A program made the translations under genes and the position numbers. Positions 36,412-46,009 of a DNA stretch of 64,000 nt are shown here, in pieces; the stretch's first letter is position 1, and each line of letters begins with the position of its first letter. The notes under the pieces were generated by a model. That model was given only the letters and a program-made list of their open reading frames with translations. It had not been told where the DNA came from and did no database searches. The stretch comes from Variovorax brevis (GTDB lineage: Bacteria; Pseudomonadota; Gammaproteobacteria; Burkholderiales; Burkholderiaceae_C), in contig NZ_JASZYG010000008.1 in assembly GCF_030317105.1 (NCBI RefSeq), positions 186,001-250,000 on the forward strand. Direction: 5' to 3'.

Positions 36412-37149
36412 ATGATCACGCCCACGGTCCGTGCGATGGCGGCGGCGCTTTTCCTGGCATGCACAGGAGTCGTTGCCGCGGGCAGCCAGGACTTCGCATC
36501 CGAGCGCCGCCGGATGACGCAGGAGATCGGCGCGATGGCCCGCCAGACCCACGCCGACGTCGGCAAGCCCGCCTTCGACGCGCGCGTCATGGCCACCATG
36601 GACGAGGTGCCGCGGCACGAGTTCGTGCCCGCCGACCAGGTCGCCCAGGCCTACGCGAACCGGCCCTTGCCGATCGGCCATGGACAGACCATCTCGCAGC
36701 CCTACATCGTGGCCCTCATGACGGACCTGGCCCAGGCGCAGCCGGAGCACAAGGTGCTGGAGGTCGGCACCGGCTCGGGTTACCAGGCGGCGGTGATGGC
36801 GCGGCTGGCCCGCGCGGTCTACTCCATCGAGATCGTCGAGCCGCTGGGGCTGCAGGCCACGCAACGCCTTCGCAACCTGGGCTACGGCAACGTGCAGGTG
36901 CGCCTGGGCGACGGCTACCACGGCTGGGAGGAACATGCGCCCTATGACGCCATCCTCGTCACCGCGGCGGCGAGCCACATCCCGCCGCCGCTCATCCGCC
37001 AGCTCAAGCCCGGCGGCCGGATGGTGATTCCGGTGGGCGCGGCCTTCATGGTCCAGCAACTGATGCTCATCGAGAAGAACACCGATGGAACGGTGTCGAC
37101 GCGGCAGATCCTGCCGGTGACCTTCGTCCCGCTGACCGGCAAGCGTTGA
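36412..37149 (+). CDS. Exported protein-L-isoaspartate O-methyltransferase
   Basis: The 245-residue protein is a PIMT (Pcm family): it has GQTISQPYIVALMTDL, the SAM motif LEVGTGSGYQAAVMA and the C-terminal LKPGGRMVIPVG. Unlike standard Pcm it starts with a signal peptide (TVRAMAAALFLACTGVVAAG), so it is predicted to act in the periplasm, where no SAM is normally available. It is followed at 15 bases by a membrane aminopropyltransferase-like gene on the same strand, likely in an operon. The start at 36412 is the ATG giving this signal; the longer frame has a further N-terminus without a recognisable feature. No symbol is given because this is not the housekeeping copy. Confidence 0.86.
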   Translation: MITPTVRAMAAALFLACTGVVAAGSQDFASERRRMTQEIGAMARQTHADVGKPAFDARVMATMDEVPRHEFVPADQVAQAYANRPLPIGHGQTISQPYIVALMTDLAQAQPEHKVLEVGTGSGYQAAVMARLARAVYSIEIVEPLGLQATQRLRNLGYGNVQVRLGDGYHGWEEHAPYDAILVTAAASHIPPPLIRQLKPGGRMVIPVGAAFMVQQLMLIEKNTDGTVSTRQILPVTFVPLTGKR

Positions 37150-37163
37150 AGCGCGGAGCGACG

Positions 37164-39569
37164 ATGTCCTCCGCGCCGCTGATCGCCGTGGCCCTGGTCT
37201 CGGCCGCCGCCCTGGCCTACGAGATCCTGCTGATGCGGCTGTTCTCGATCATCCTGTGGCACCACTTCGCCTACATGATCATCAGCCTCGCGCTGCTCGG
37301 CTGGGGCGCCAGCGGCGCGTTGCTGACGCTGGCGCACCGCACGGTGCAGGCGCACTTCGCGCCGCTGTTCTGCGCGGGCGCGGCGGCCTTCGGGGTCACG
37401 GCGATCGGCTGCTTTGCATTGGCCCAGCGCGTGCCCTTCAATCCGCTGGAGCTTCTGTGGGACCCGCGCCAGCCGGCGTACCTGCTGGCCGTCTACCTGC
37501 TGCTCTTGCTGCCCTTCCTGTGTGCCGGCGCCTGCGTGTGCATGGCGCTGTCGCGCTTTCGTGGCCAGTTGTCGCGCATCTACAGCGTCGACATCCTCGG
37601 GGCCGGCGCGGGAAGCCTGGGCGTCGTGGCCTTGCTGTTCGTGCTGCCGCCCGACGATGCCCTGAAGCTGATCGGTGCATTGGGGTGCGTTGCGGCGGCG
37701 ATCGGGTGGTTCGAATGCGGCGGGCGGCCACGCTGGCCGGCACTGGCGATGATCGTGCTGGGCAGTCTGCTGTTGCTGTTGCCGGCATCGTGGGTGACGC
37801 CGATCATGTCGCCCTACAAGGAACTGTCGCAGACGCTGCGCATTCCGGGTGCGCGGGTGGTGGCTCAGCGTTCGAGCCCGCTGGGGCTGGTGAGCGTGGT
37901 CGAGAGCCCGCGCATTCCGTTGCGACACGCACCGGGCCTGAGCCTCACCGCATCGACCGAGCCACCGCCGCAATGGGGCGTGTTCACCGATGGCGAAGGG
38001 CTCAACGCACTGACCCACTACGACGGGCGACGCGAAAGCCTGGCGCATCTGGACCAGATCAGTTCCGCGCTGCCCTACCACCTGTTGCGCCAGCCGCGCG
38101 TGCTGGTGCTGGGCGCCGGTGCCGGCACGGACGTGCTGCAGGCGCACTTTCATGGCGCGAGCCGCATCGACGCGGTGGAGTTGAACCCGCAGGTGGTCGA
38201 CCTGGTGCAGGTCGGGTTCGCGCATGCAGCGGGCGGCGTCTACGGGCCCATGGCGCAAGTGCACGTGGCCGAGGCGCGCGGCTTCGTGGCGGCCAGCACG
38301 CAACGCTACGACCTCATCCAGGTGGCGCTGCTCGATTCCTTCAGTGCGTCTTCAGCGGGCCTGTACGCGCTCGCCGAGAACTACCTCTACACGGTCGAGG
38401 CGTTGCAGGAAAACCTGCGCCACCTGCAGCCCGGCGGCCTGCTGGCGATCACGCGCTGGGTCACACTGCCGCCGCGCGATGCGCTCAAACTCTTTGCGGC
38501 TGCGGTCGTCGCGCTGGAGCAATCGGGCATCGCCGATGCCGGCTCGCGGCTCGCCTTGATACGCAGCTGGAAGACCAGCACGCTCCTCATCAAGAACGGC
38601 GCGTTCGACAGCGCGGACATCGCTGCCATCAAGGCCTTCTGCGTGGCCCGCTCCTTTGACGTGGACTTCTACCCCGGCATGCAACGCCTTGAGGCGAATC
38701 GCTTCAACGTGGTGCAAGGCCCGGACCTGTTCGATGGTGCGCAAGCGCTGCTCGGCGCGCAGCGCCAGGAATTCATGCAGCGCTACAAGTTCCACATCGA
38801 ACCGGCCACCGACGACAAGCCGCACTTCTTCCACTTCTTCAAATGGCGTTCGCTGCCGGAACTGTTGTCGCTGAAAGGGCAAGGTGGACTGCCGCTGCTC
38901 GAATGGGGCTATCCGGTGCTCGTGGCCACGCTGGTGCAGGCAATGGTTGCGAGCCTGGTGTTGATCGGCCTGCCGCTGGCATGGGTGGCGCGCTCGGCCG
39001 CCAGGCGTGGCGAGAACCTGCCGGGCACCGGGTCGCGCGGGCGCGTGCTGGGTTACTTCCTGGCGATCGGCTTTGGCTTCATGTTCATCGAGATTGCGTT
39101 CATCCAGAAGTTCGTCTTGTTCCTGAGCCACCCGCTGTATGCGGTCGCCGTCGTGTTGTTCGCGTTCCTGCTGTTCGCGGGCATGGGCAGCCATGTATCG
39201 GGTCGACTGGGAAAGGGGTTTCCGGTGGCGGCGGTGATGGGGGCCATCGCCGTGTCGGCGGCGTTGTGCCTGTGGGTGCTGCCCTGGCTTTTCCAGCACG
39301 CGATGGGTTTGCCCGATGCGGTGCGCATCCTGATCTCGGCGGGCCTCATCGCGCCGATGGCGTTCTTCATGGGCATGCCCTTTCCGCTGGGCCTGGCGCG
39401 CGTGGAGGCGGTCGATGCGCGGCTCATTCCGTGGGCCTGGGGCATCAACGGCTGCGCATCGGTCACGGCGGCGGTGCTGGCTACATTGCTGTCGATCCAC
39501 ATCGGCTTCGCTGCGGTGGTCGTGGTGGCGCTGCTCCTGTATGGCGTGGCGGCTGTGCTGCGCTCATGA
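37164..39569 (+). CDS. Membrane-embedded spermidine-synthase-like protein
   Basis: The 801-residue protein has an N-terminal block of about six membrane helices (residues 1-210), a central spermidine-synthase/methyltransferase domain (about 300-480) with the SAM-type motif VLVLGAGAGTDVLQA and ELNPQVVDLV, and a C-terminal block of about seven helices (600-800; FGFMFIEIAFIQKFVLF). Family members are annotated as spermidine synthase-like or 'spermine/spermidine synthase domain' proteins, mostly without known activity. ATG at 37164 follows GCGGAG. It sits directly downstream of the exported PIMT, which suggests they work together. Confidence 0.85.
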   Translation: MSSAPLIAVALVSAAALAYEILLMRLFSIILWHHFAYMIISLALLGWGASGALLTLAHRTVQAHFAPLFCAGAAAFGVTAIGCFALAQRVPFNPLELLWDPRQPAYLLAVYLLLLLPFLCAGACVCMALSRFRGQLSRIYSVDILGAGAGSLGVVALLFVLPPDDALKLIGALGCVAAAIGWFECGGRPRWPALAMIVLGSLLLLLPASWVTPIMSPYKELSQTLRIPGARVVAQRSSPLGLVSVVESPRIPLRHAPGLSLTASTEPPPQWGVFTDGEGLNALTHYDGRRESLAHLDQISSALPYHLLRQPRVLVLGAGAGTDVLQAHFHGASRIDAVELNPQVVDLVQVGFAHAAGGVYGPMAQVHVAEARGFVAASTQRYDLIQVALLDSFSASSAGLYALAENYLYTVEALQENLRHLQPGGLLAITRWVTLPPRDALKLFAAAVVALEQSGIADAGSRLALIRSWKTSTLLIKNGAFDSADIAAIKAFCVARSFDVDFYPGMQRLEANRFNVVQGPDLFDGAQALLGAQRQEFMQRYKFHIEPATDDKPHFFHFFKWRSLPELLSLKGQGGLPLLEWGYPVLVATLVQAMVASLVLIGLPLAWVARSAARRGENLPGTGSRGRVLGYFLAIGFGFMFIEIAFIQKFVLFLSHPLYAVAVVLFAFLLFAGMGSHVSGRLGKGFPVAAVMGAIAVSAALCLWVLPWLFQHAMGLPDAVRILISAGLIAPMAFFMGMPFPLGLARVEAVDARLIPWAWGINGCASVTAAVLATLLSIHIGFAAVVVVALLLYGVAAVLRS

Positions 39570-39593
39570 GGCCTTCTTCCACAAGGAACATTG

Positions 39594-40403
39594 ATGATGA
39601 AACCCGCCTCGGTCATGATCGTGCTCGCCACTTGCTGCGCCTTGGCGCTGGCTGCTGCGCCCGCCATGATCCAGGACCGCCTGCTCTACTACCCCGCCAA
39701 GGCGCAAGTCGCCGAGATGCAATCGCCCGGACTCGTGGCGTGGCCGGCTGGGGGTGCGTTTCGTGGGCTGGTGGCGGAGCCGTCGGGCGCGGCGCGCGGC
39801 ACAGCCATCGTGTTCCACGGCAACGCGGGCCATGCTGGGCATCGCGGTTATTACGCTTCGGCATTGGGACGTCTGGGGCTGCGCGTGATCCTCGCCGAAT
39901 ACCCGGCCTACGGACCGCGTGATGGTGCGGTGGGCGAATCGAGCTTGGTCGATGACGCTGCGCAGACCATCGCAATGGCCCATCGAATGCACGGCGCGCC
40001 CTTGCTGGTCGTCGGCGAATCGCTGGGCGCCGGCGTGGCGGCCGCGGCGGTCGCGCGGCAGCGTGAGCAGGTCACGGCGCTGATGCTCATCACGCCGTGG
40101 GACCGGCTTGAAAACGTGGCGGACTATCACTATCCGTGGTTGCCTGTAAGTTGGCTGCTGCGCGACCGGTATGACAGCGCCGCGAACCTCGCGTCCATCG
40201 GCCGGCCCGTGATGGTGGTGGTCGCCGAGAGTGACCGTGTCGTTCCCGCCCGCTTCGGCACGGCGCTGCATGAATCGCTGCATGATCCGAAGCGGCTGGA
40301 AGTGCTGCGGGCCGCCGGCCACAACGACTGGATCCGGCAGGTTGACGATGCATGGTGGCGCGGTGCCGTGGCGTTCCTGCTGGGCGATGCCGCTGCGCGC
40401 TGA
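39594..40403 (+). CDS. Alpha/beta hydrolase, membrane-anchored or exported
   Basis: The 269-residue protein is an alpha/beta hydrolase. The nucleophile elbow is GESLGAG (Ser near residue 143), and the acid and histidine of the triad are expected in VAESDRVVP and AGHNDW. The N-terminus is hydrophobic (VMIVLATCCALALAAAPA), acting as a signal peptide or anchor; the residue before the first Cys is not a lipobox Gly/Ala/Ser. ATG at 39594 follows AAGGAAC; an ATG three bases later is also possible. It lies 24 bases after the membrane protein gene, so it is probably its operon partner. Confidence 0.86.
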   Translation: MMKPASVMIVLATCCALALAAAPAMIQDRLLYYPAKAQVAEMQSPGLVAWPAGGAFRGLVAEPSGAARGTAIVFHGNAGHAGHRGYYASALGRLGLRVILAEYPAYGPRDGAVGESSLVDDAAQTIAMAHRMHGAPLLVVGESLGAGVAAAAVARQREQVTALMLITPWDRLENVADYHYPWLPVSWLLRDRYDSAANLASIGRPVMVVVAESDRVVPARFGTALHESLHDPKRLEVLRAAGHNDWIRQVDDAWWRGAVAFLLGDAAAR

Positions 40404-40519
40404 CGGCTCCGAAGCTATTCCTTTCGGCAAACGCCGCGCAGTGCCAACGGTAAATTGCCAAGCGCACCGCGTTGCGCTACTGTGGATTCGCCTTGGCCTT
40501 TGGCCTCTGGAGGCCCTTC

Positions 40520-40786
40520 ATGCCGCTTTACCTCATCGAGCGCAACTTCGCGGAGCAGCTCGAACTCAACGTCGATGGTGTCACCGCCATCTCGAAGATC
40601 AATGGCGAGGAGGGAGTGAACTGGCTCTTCTCCTTCCTCAGCGCAGACAAGCGCAAGTCCTACTGCCTTTACGAAGCCACCAATCCGGAAGCGATCCGCG
40701 AAGCGGCGCGCCGGGCCAACGTGCCCGCCGACGTGATCATCGAAGTCTCGAAGTTCCAGCCTGAGCTGATGCTGGCCGCTGGTTAG
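40520..40786 (+). CDS. DUF4242 family small protein
   Basis: The 88-residue protein matches the DUF4242 family (related to the SCO4226 nickel-binding protein): MPLYLIERNFAEQLE, then VNWLFSFLSADKRKSYCLYEA and AIREAARRANVPADVI. It should be a ferredoxin-like fold with no signal peptide. The ATG at 40520 follows TGGAGGCCC, a good ribosome-binding site, and the longer in-frame extension has none. It is alone on its strand with 92 bases to the next gene. Whether metal-binding residues are present is not clear. Confidence 0.8.
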   Translation: MPLYLIERNFAEQLELNVDGVTAISKINGEEGVNWLFSFLSADKRKSYCLYEATNPEAIREAARRANVPADVIIEVSKFQPELMLAAG

Positions 40787-40877
40787 AACTGACTATTCCC
40801 CCGGCTCGGGGTGACGCCTACAACGGAAAGCGTGGAATTGCGTTCAACCGGACGCACCACCTTACCGGAGAACCACC

Positions 40878-42254
40878 ATGCCGAGCACCGAATCCATTGT
40901 TCAACTTTCCGCAGCGCTGCGTGGCCGCATCGTCGCGCCCGGCGATGCCGACTACGACGCAGTGCGACAGGTCTACAACGCGATGATCGACCGGCGACCG
41001 GCCCTCATCGCGCAAGTGCGCGACGTCGCCGACGTCATGCGCTGCGTCGATTTCGCGCGCGAGCACGCGATGCTGCTGGCCGTGCGTGGCGGCGGCCACA
41101 ACGGCGGCGGGCTCGGCACCTGCGACGACGGGTTGGTGATCGACCTGTCGGGGCTGCGCGGCATCCGCATCGACGCGAAGGCGCGCACCGTGCGTGTGGA
41201 AGGTGGCTGCACCTGGGCCGACGTGGACCACGCGACCCACGCCTTCGGCATGGCCACGCCCTGCGGCATCATCAGCAGCACCGGCGTGGGCGGCCTGACG
41301 CTCGGCGGCGGCATCGGCCATCTCACACGCCAATACGGCCTTGCGGTGGACAACCTGCTGCAGGCTGACGTGGTGCTGGCCGACGGCCGCATGGTCAGCG
41401 CGAGCGCCGAAGAGAACCCCGACCTGTTCTGGGCGCTGCGCGGCGGCGGCGGGAATTTCGGCGTGGTGACGTCCTTCCTGTTCAGGCTGCATCCCGTGTC
41501 GACGGTGGTGGCCGGGCCGACCTTCTGGCCGCTCGAACAAGCCGGCGAAGTCATGCGCTGGTATCGCGATTTCATCGTTAACGCGCCGCACGAGCTCAAC
41601 GGTTTCTTTGCCTTCCTGACGGTGCCGCCGGCCCCGCCGTTTCCTGAAGCGCTGCATGGTCGCAAGGTCTGCGGCGTGGTGTGGTGCTACACCGGCAACG
41701 AGAAAGATGCCGACGCCGTGTTCAAGCCGGTGCAGGAATTCGGCCCGCCCCTCATGCACGGCGTGCAGCCGATGCCCTTCCCGGCGCTGCAGGGCGCCTT
41801 CGACGGCCTGTATCCGCCGGGCCACCAGTGGTACTGGCGTGCCGACTTCGTCAATGAACTGCCGGACGCCGCCATCGCCGAGCACGAGCGCTTTGCCGCC
41901 AAACTTCCCACCGGGCAATCGACCATGCACCTCTACCCGATAGACGGTGCGGCGCACCGCGTCAAGTCGGCCGACACGCCCTTTGCCTACCGCGAGGCCA
42001 AGTGGGCCGAGGTGATCGTCGGCGTGAGTCCCGATCCGCAGGAGCGCGAAGCCATCACCGCCTGGACCAAGGACTACTTCGATGCATTGCATCCTTATTC
42101 GGCCGGTGGCGCCTACGTGAACATGATGATGGACGAAGGCGAGGAGCGCGTGCGTGCCTCCTACCGCGACAACTACGCGCGGCTGGTCCAGGTCAAGCGC
42201 CAGTACGACCCGGACAACTTCTTCCGGGTGAACCAGAACATCAGGCCGCAGTAG
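40878..42254 (+). CDS. FAD-linked oxidoreductase, berberine-bridge-enzyme type
   Basis: The 458-residue protein has an N-terminal PCMH-type FAD domain (VRGGGHNGGGLGT, where the His is the likely site of covalent FAD; then STGVGGLTLGGGIGHLTR) and a C-terminal BBE substrate/flavin segment ending in YDPDNFFRVNQNI. The position that would hold the second Cys of a bicovalent enzyme appears to be another residue, so linkage may be through His only. Such enzymes oxidise sugars, alcohols or aromatic compounds with O2. It follows the DUF4242 gene and is convergent with the cyclase fusion gene, 13 bases away. Confidence 0.9.
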   Translation: MPSTESIVQLSAALRGRIVAPGDADYDAVRQVYNAMIDRRPALIAQVRDVADVMRCVDFAREHAMLLAVRGGGHNGGGLGTCDDGLVIDLSGLRGIRIDAKARTVRVEGGCTWADVDHATHAFGMATPCGIISSTGVGGLTLGGGIGHLTRQYGLAVDNLLQADVVLADGRMVSASAEENPDLFWALRGGGGNFGVVTSFLFRLHPVSTVVAGPTFWPLEQAGEVMRWYRDFIVNAPHELNGFFAFLTVPPAPPFPEALHGRKVCGVVWCYTGNEKDADAVFKPVQEFGPPLMHGVQPMPFPALQGAFDGLYPPGHQWYWRADFVNELPDAAIAEHERFAAKLPTGQSTMHLYPIDGAAHRVKSADTPFAYREAKWAEVIVGVSPDPQEREAITAWTKDYFDALHPYSAGGAYVNMMMDEGEERVRASYRDNYARLVQVKRQYDPDNFFRVNQNIRPQ

Positions 42255-42267
42255 CGTTGGAGCGGAC

Positions 42268-45200
42268 CTACTCTTTCAGCAGGCCCTCGCGCCGTGCAAA
42301 GGCGGCGGCTTCGGTCCGGTTGGAGGTGTAGGTCTTCTCCAGGATGCTGCGCACGTGGTTGGCCACGGTGTTCGGGCTGATGGCCAGCACCTGGCCGATG
42401 TCGCGGTTGTTGCGCCCCATGGCCATCAGGCGCAGCACGCCGACTTCGCGCTCGGTCAGCCCGCAAGGCAAGGCCGGTGCCGGTGCCGACAACACCCCGG
42501 CCAGCGCGGCGATGCGCGGCACCAGGGCGTTCATGCCGAGCGCGGCAGCCTCCTCGCCGGCGGCCGCCAGCAGCGTGCTGGCCAGTTCGTGATCGCCAGC
42601 CAGTGCGCGCCGGTGCAGCATCGCGGCATAGGCGTAGCGGCTGTGTGCCAGCCACACGCGCGCACCGGTCTTCTCGTCCATCGTCAGCGCTGCCTCGAAG
42701 TGGCGTTGCGCCACCACCCACTGCCGCATCACGCCGGCCAGGCTGCCCAGCAGGCGATCGGCCGAACCCAGGCAGGGCCCGCCCGAGTCGGCCAGCAGGT
42801 TGGCGCCGGCATGTCCCTTCAGCAGGGGGTACAGCAGCGCGGCGCGCGCGGCGTCGCCCAGGTAGACGCACACCTCGGCAGTGAACATGATCACCGTCAT
42901 CGTGCTGGCGTCGCGCGGTGCCTGCAGGCGGTTCCAGGGCAGGCTCTCGTACTGCGCCTCGCATTCGGCGCGCATGTCCAGTTCGGCGTACAGCAGGGTC
43001 AGCCCCGGGATCCAGGTCTGCGCCTGGGGCGTGGTGCGCACGAAGTGTTGCAGCAGCGGCAGCGTCTCGCGCAGGCGCCCCTGCTCGCGCCGCAGGCAGA
43101 ACATCTGTGTGCCATAGACGCCCATCGCCTGCTCTTCGGCGACGCGCCGTCCCAGGGCCAGTGCCTGCGTGGCCCAGCGCTCGGCGTCGGCGAAGCGTCC
43201 TTCGTTGATGGCCACCACGCCCTCGACGCAGTTGCAGATGGCACGGTAGTGCACCCAGCCCGTGCGCTCGGTCAGGCGCAGGCCCTCTTCGCGCAGGCGC
43301 CGCAGCGTCGGCACGTCGCCCACGCGGATCAGGTCGATCAGGTAGTAAGGCAGCAGCTCGGCCACGAAGAGCGGCTGCTCGTGGTCGCCCGCGATGCCCC
43401 ACGCCTCGTTCGCTGCGGCCAGGCGTTCGCGCAGCATTTCGGGCCAGTAGACGGCCGATCCGATCGCCGACAGTGCCACCCGCAGGGCGCTCATGTCGCC
43501 AATGCGCCGCGCCAGCATGACGGCATTGCGGTGGGCCTCCCTGGCCTCGTCGGCGAGGTCGCAGTAGACGTAGGCCCGGCACAGGCGAGCCAGAAGCTCG
43601 ACGCGCAAGGCATCGTCGTCGCGGTGCAGCGTGATCGCCTCCAGCAGCAGGACCACGGCCGGCGCGCCCGAGCGTCCCCCGGCCGCATTGTTCTTCTCGT
43701 AACCCAGGGCGGCGCGCGCGAACTGCAGCACCAGTCCTTCCTTGCGCGCCAGCTGCGCCGCCTCCTGGAAGAGCGTCTTGGTGCGCTCGGTGGCACCCAA
43801 TGGAGACTGGACTTCGCCCAGGCTGAGCAGCAGGCCGCAGCGACCGCCCACATCGCCGGCGAAGTGCTGTTGCTGTAGATGAAGCGCGAGCTGGTACAGC
43901 CGCGCCGCTTCCTCGAAGGCCAGCACCTGGGCCGCGCGCCCGGCGGATTGCGTGGCACAGGCGAGTGCCTTCTGCGCCGCGCCGGGTCCGGCCTCGCTGA
44001 AGTGATAGGCCAGCTGCGGCAGCACGGTGGGGTCTTCGGTGCCAAAGCGCTGCTCCAGCAACTCGCCGATGCGCAGGTGCAGCCGCGCACGGCGCAGGCC
44101 CAGCATCTCGTCGTAGATGCATTCGCGCACCAGGGCATGGCTGAAGCGGAATTGCTGGCTCTGCGGCACCTGCTCGACCAGCTGCACGGCCATCGCTTCC
44201 TCCAGCGCGCCCAGCACCTCGTCCTCGGACTTGCCCGATTCGATCTGCGCGAGCAGGTCCAGTTCGAAGCTGCGCCCGATGCACGAGGCGATCGAGAGCA
44301 CGCGCAACGCAGACTCCGACAGGCGGTTGAGCCGCTTGCCGATGACCTCGCGCACCCCGGCGGGAATCTTTTGCAGCAGCCGCAAATCGTCCTCGTGCGC
44401 CTCCAGCGGCTGCGGACCGCCACCCGTGTCCAGCATGAAGCGCAAGGTCTCTTCGAGAAAGAGCGGATGGCCTTCGGTGCGGGCGTGAATCGCGTTCGCC
44501 AGGCGCGCGCTCGCGTTGCCGCCGCTGGCCGCGTCGATGAATTCCCCGGTCTCGCGCTCGCTCAGTCCGGACAGTTCGATCCGGCTGAACACCGGCAGGC
44601 GCCCGAGTTCGGCGAGGGTTTCGAACAGGGGATGCTGGCGCGACAGCTCGGTGTCGCGATAGCTGCCGATCACCAGCAGGGCACTGTCTTCCAGTTCCGC
44701 CGCCAGGAAGGCGAACAGCCGCAGCGACGTGGCGTCGGCCCAGTGCAGGTCCTCGAAGATCAGCACCAGCGGCACCCGCTGCGCGGCACGCCGCCAGAAT
44801 CCGGCGACGGCGTCGAACAGGCGAAAGCGCGACTGCGCGGTGTCGAGCTCCGGTGGCTGCGGCGAGGTTGCAGTGGAAAAGGCCTCGCCCAGTTCGGGAA
44901 TGATGCCGGCGATGTCGGGCAGACCCGCGCCGAAGGTGCGCGCCGGGTCCGGGTCGCCGCTTGCGCGCAGGTAGGCGCGCACCAGCTGGCGCCAGGGCCA
45001 ATAGGGCGGCGCGCCGGGCTCCTCGAGGCAACGCCCCCACAGCACTGGCACGCCATCGCGCGCGGCACGTGCGGCCATCTCCTGCGCCAGGCGCGTCTTG
45101 CCCATGCCGCCCGAGCCGGCCAGCAGCACAACCTCACCGCGGCCGGCGCGCGCAGCGGCGAGCGCCTTGTCCAGCTGCGCCATTTCGCGCCGGCGCCCGA

Positions 45201-45810
45201 CGAACAGGCCCGCGGGGCGCCGCGCCAGTGTGTGCGCCTCGGGCGGCTGAAAGGGCGCAGCCGGGATGCTCCTGATGCCGCCAGCGGTTTCGATGGCGAA
45301 GGCGTGGATCGGTGCGGCGATGTTCTTGAGGCGCTGCTCGCCCCGGTCGGCAAAGACCGCGTCGATCCGCCCAATGACGACGCCGCGCACCGCGTCCGAG
45401 ACGGTGATGCCACCCGGATCGGCCAATGCCTGCAGGCGCGCCGCGACGTTGACACCGTCGCCGTACACCGTGCCGTCCTCTTTCTCGACCAGGTCGCCCA
45501 GGTGCACGCCGATGCGAAAGCGCATGCGCCGCTCGGGCGCAACGGCGCCACCCTGTGCGTCCAGGTTCTGCTGGATCGCGAGCGCGGCGGTCACGGCGCC
45601 GGTGGCGGTGTCGAAGACGGCGAGCACCGAGTCACCGGCCATGTCGATCACGCGGCCCTGCTGCGCTTCGACCTGCTGGCGGAACACGCCGCGCGCCGCG
45701 TCCAGCGCGATCACCGTCGCGTCGTCGTCCGCTGCCATCAGGCGCGAGAAACCGACGGCATCGGCGGCGAGGATCGCCGTGAGCCTGTGTTTGACGGGTG
45801 CTGCGTTCAC
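42268..45810 (-). CDS. Adenylate cyclase / ATPase / LuxR fusion regulator
   Basis: The 1180-residue protein fuses an N-terminal class III cyclase domain (residues about 7-175) to a STAND-type ATPase (Walker A AGSGGMGKT near 231-239; Walker B LVLIFEDLHWAD), a long TPR-like region (about 540-1100) and a LuxR helix-turn-helix (LTEREVGVLRLMAMG, then ISPNTVANHVRSIL). Cyclase metal residues D17 (ADAVGFS) and D60 (MAGDSVLAVF) and transition-state N121 and R125 (GVNVAARL) are present; the usual substrate-specifying Lys is replaced (D56), as in many proteobacterial relatives. It could couple cyclic-nucleotide synthesis to DNA binding. It stands alone and convergent with the FAD oxidoreductase. Confidence 0.88.
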   Translation of the reverse strand: MNAAPVKHRLTAILAADAVGFSRLMAADDDATVIALDAARGVFRQQVEAQQGRVIDMAGDSVLAVFDTATGAVTAALAIQQNLDAQGGAVAPERRMRFRIGVHLGDLVEKEDGTVYGDGVNVAARLQALADPGGITVSDAVRGVVIGRIDAVFADRGEQRLKNIAAPIHAFAIETAGGIRSIPAAPFQPPEAHTLARRPAGLFVGRRREMAQLDKALAAARAGRGEVVLLAGSGGMGKTRLAQEMAARAARDGVPVLWGRCLEEPGAPPYWPWRQLVRAYLRASGDPDPARTFGAGLPDIAGIIPELGEAFSTATSPQPPELDTAQSRFRLFDAVAGFWRRAAQRVPLVLIFEDLHWADATSLRLFAFLAAELEDSALLVIGSYRDTELSRQHPLFETLAELGRLPVFSRIELSGLSERETGEFIDAASGGNASARLANAIHARTEGHPLFLEETLRFMLDTGGGPQPLEAHEDDLRLLQKIPAGVREVIGKRLNRLSESALRVLSIASCIGRSFELDLLAQIESGKSEDEVLGALEEAMAVQLVEQVPQSQQFRFSHALVRECIYDEMLGLRRARLHLRIGELLEQRFGTEDPTVLPQLAYHFSEAGPGAAQKALACATQSAGRAAQVLAFEEAARLYQLALHLQQQHFAGDVGGRCGLLLSLGEVQSPLGATERTKTLFQEAAQLARKEGLVLQFARAALGYEKNNAAGGRSGAPAVVLLLEAITLHRDDDALRVELLARLCRAYVYCDLADEAREAHRNAVMLARRIGDMSALRVALSAIGSAVYWPEMLRERLAAANEAWGIAGDHEQPLFVAELLPYYLIDLIRVGDVPTLRRLREEGLRLTERTGWVHYRAICNCVEGVVAINEGRFADAERWATQALALGRRVAEEQAMGVYGTQMFCLRREQGRLRETLPLLQHFVRTTPQAQTWIPGLTLLYAELDMRAECEAQYESLPWNRLQAPRDASTMTVIMFTAEVCVYLGDAARAALLYPLLKGHAGANLLADSGGPCLGSADRLLGSLAGVMRQWVVAQRHFEAALTMDEKTGARVWLAHSRYAYAAMLHRRALAGDHELASTLLAAAGEEAAALGMNALVPRIAALAGVLSAPAPALPCGLTEREVGVLRLMAMGRNNRDIGQVLAISPNTVANHVRSILEKTYTSNRTEAAAFARREGLLKE

Positions 45811-46009
45811 GTCCAGGGCAATCAGGGATGGCGCGAAGTATGGGCGCCGGGGTGGGGGTGGTCAAACTGCGGGGTGGTGCGAGGATGCCCCGGATGAACA
45901 GTCACGCGAAGACTGGCTTCGCTTGCCCGATGCATCGCCCCCGCGCAAACCCCGGAGCTTTTCCCGAACTCGCTGAAAATATCCCGATCCATTCGCGAGG
46001 AGCCGCTCC

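Noticed and set aside
42173..45040. A 955-residue minus-strand frame inside the cyclase fusion gene
   Set aside because: It is a shifted shadow of the real reading frame, with Arg/Ala/Pro-rich composition and no recognisable domains.
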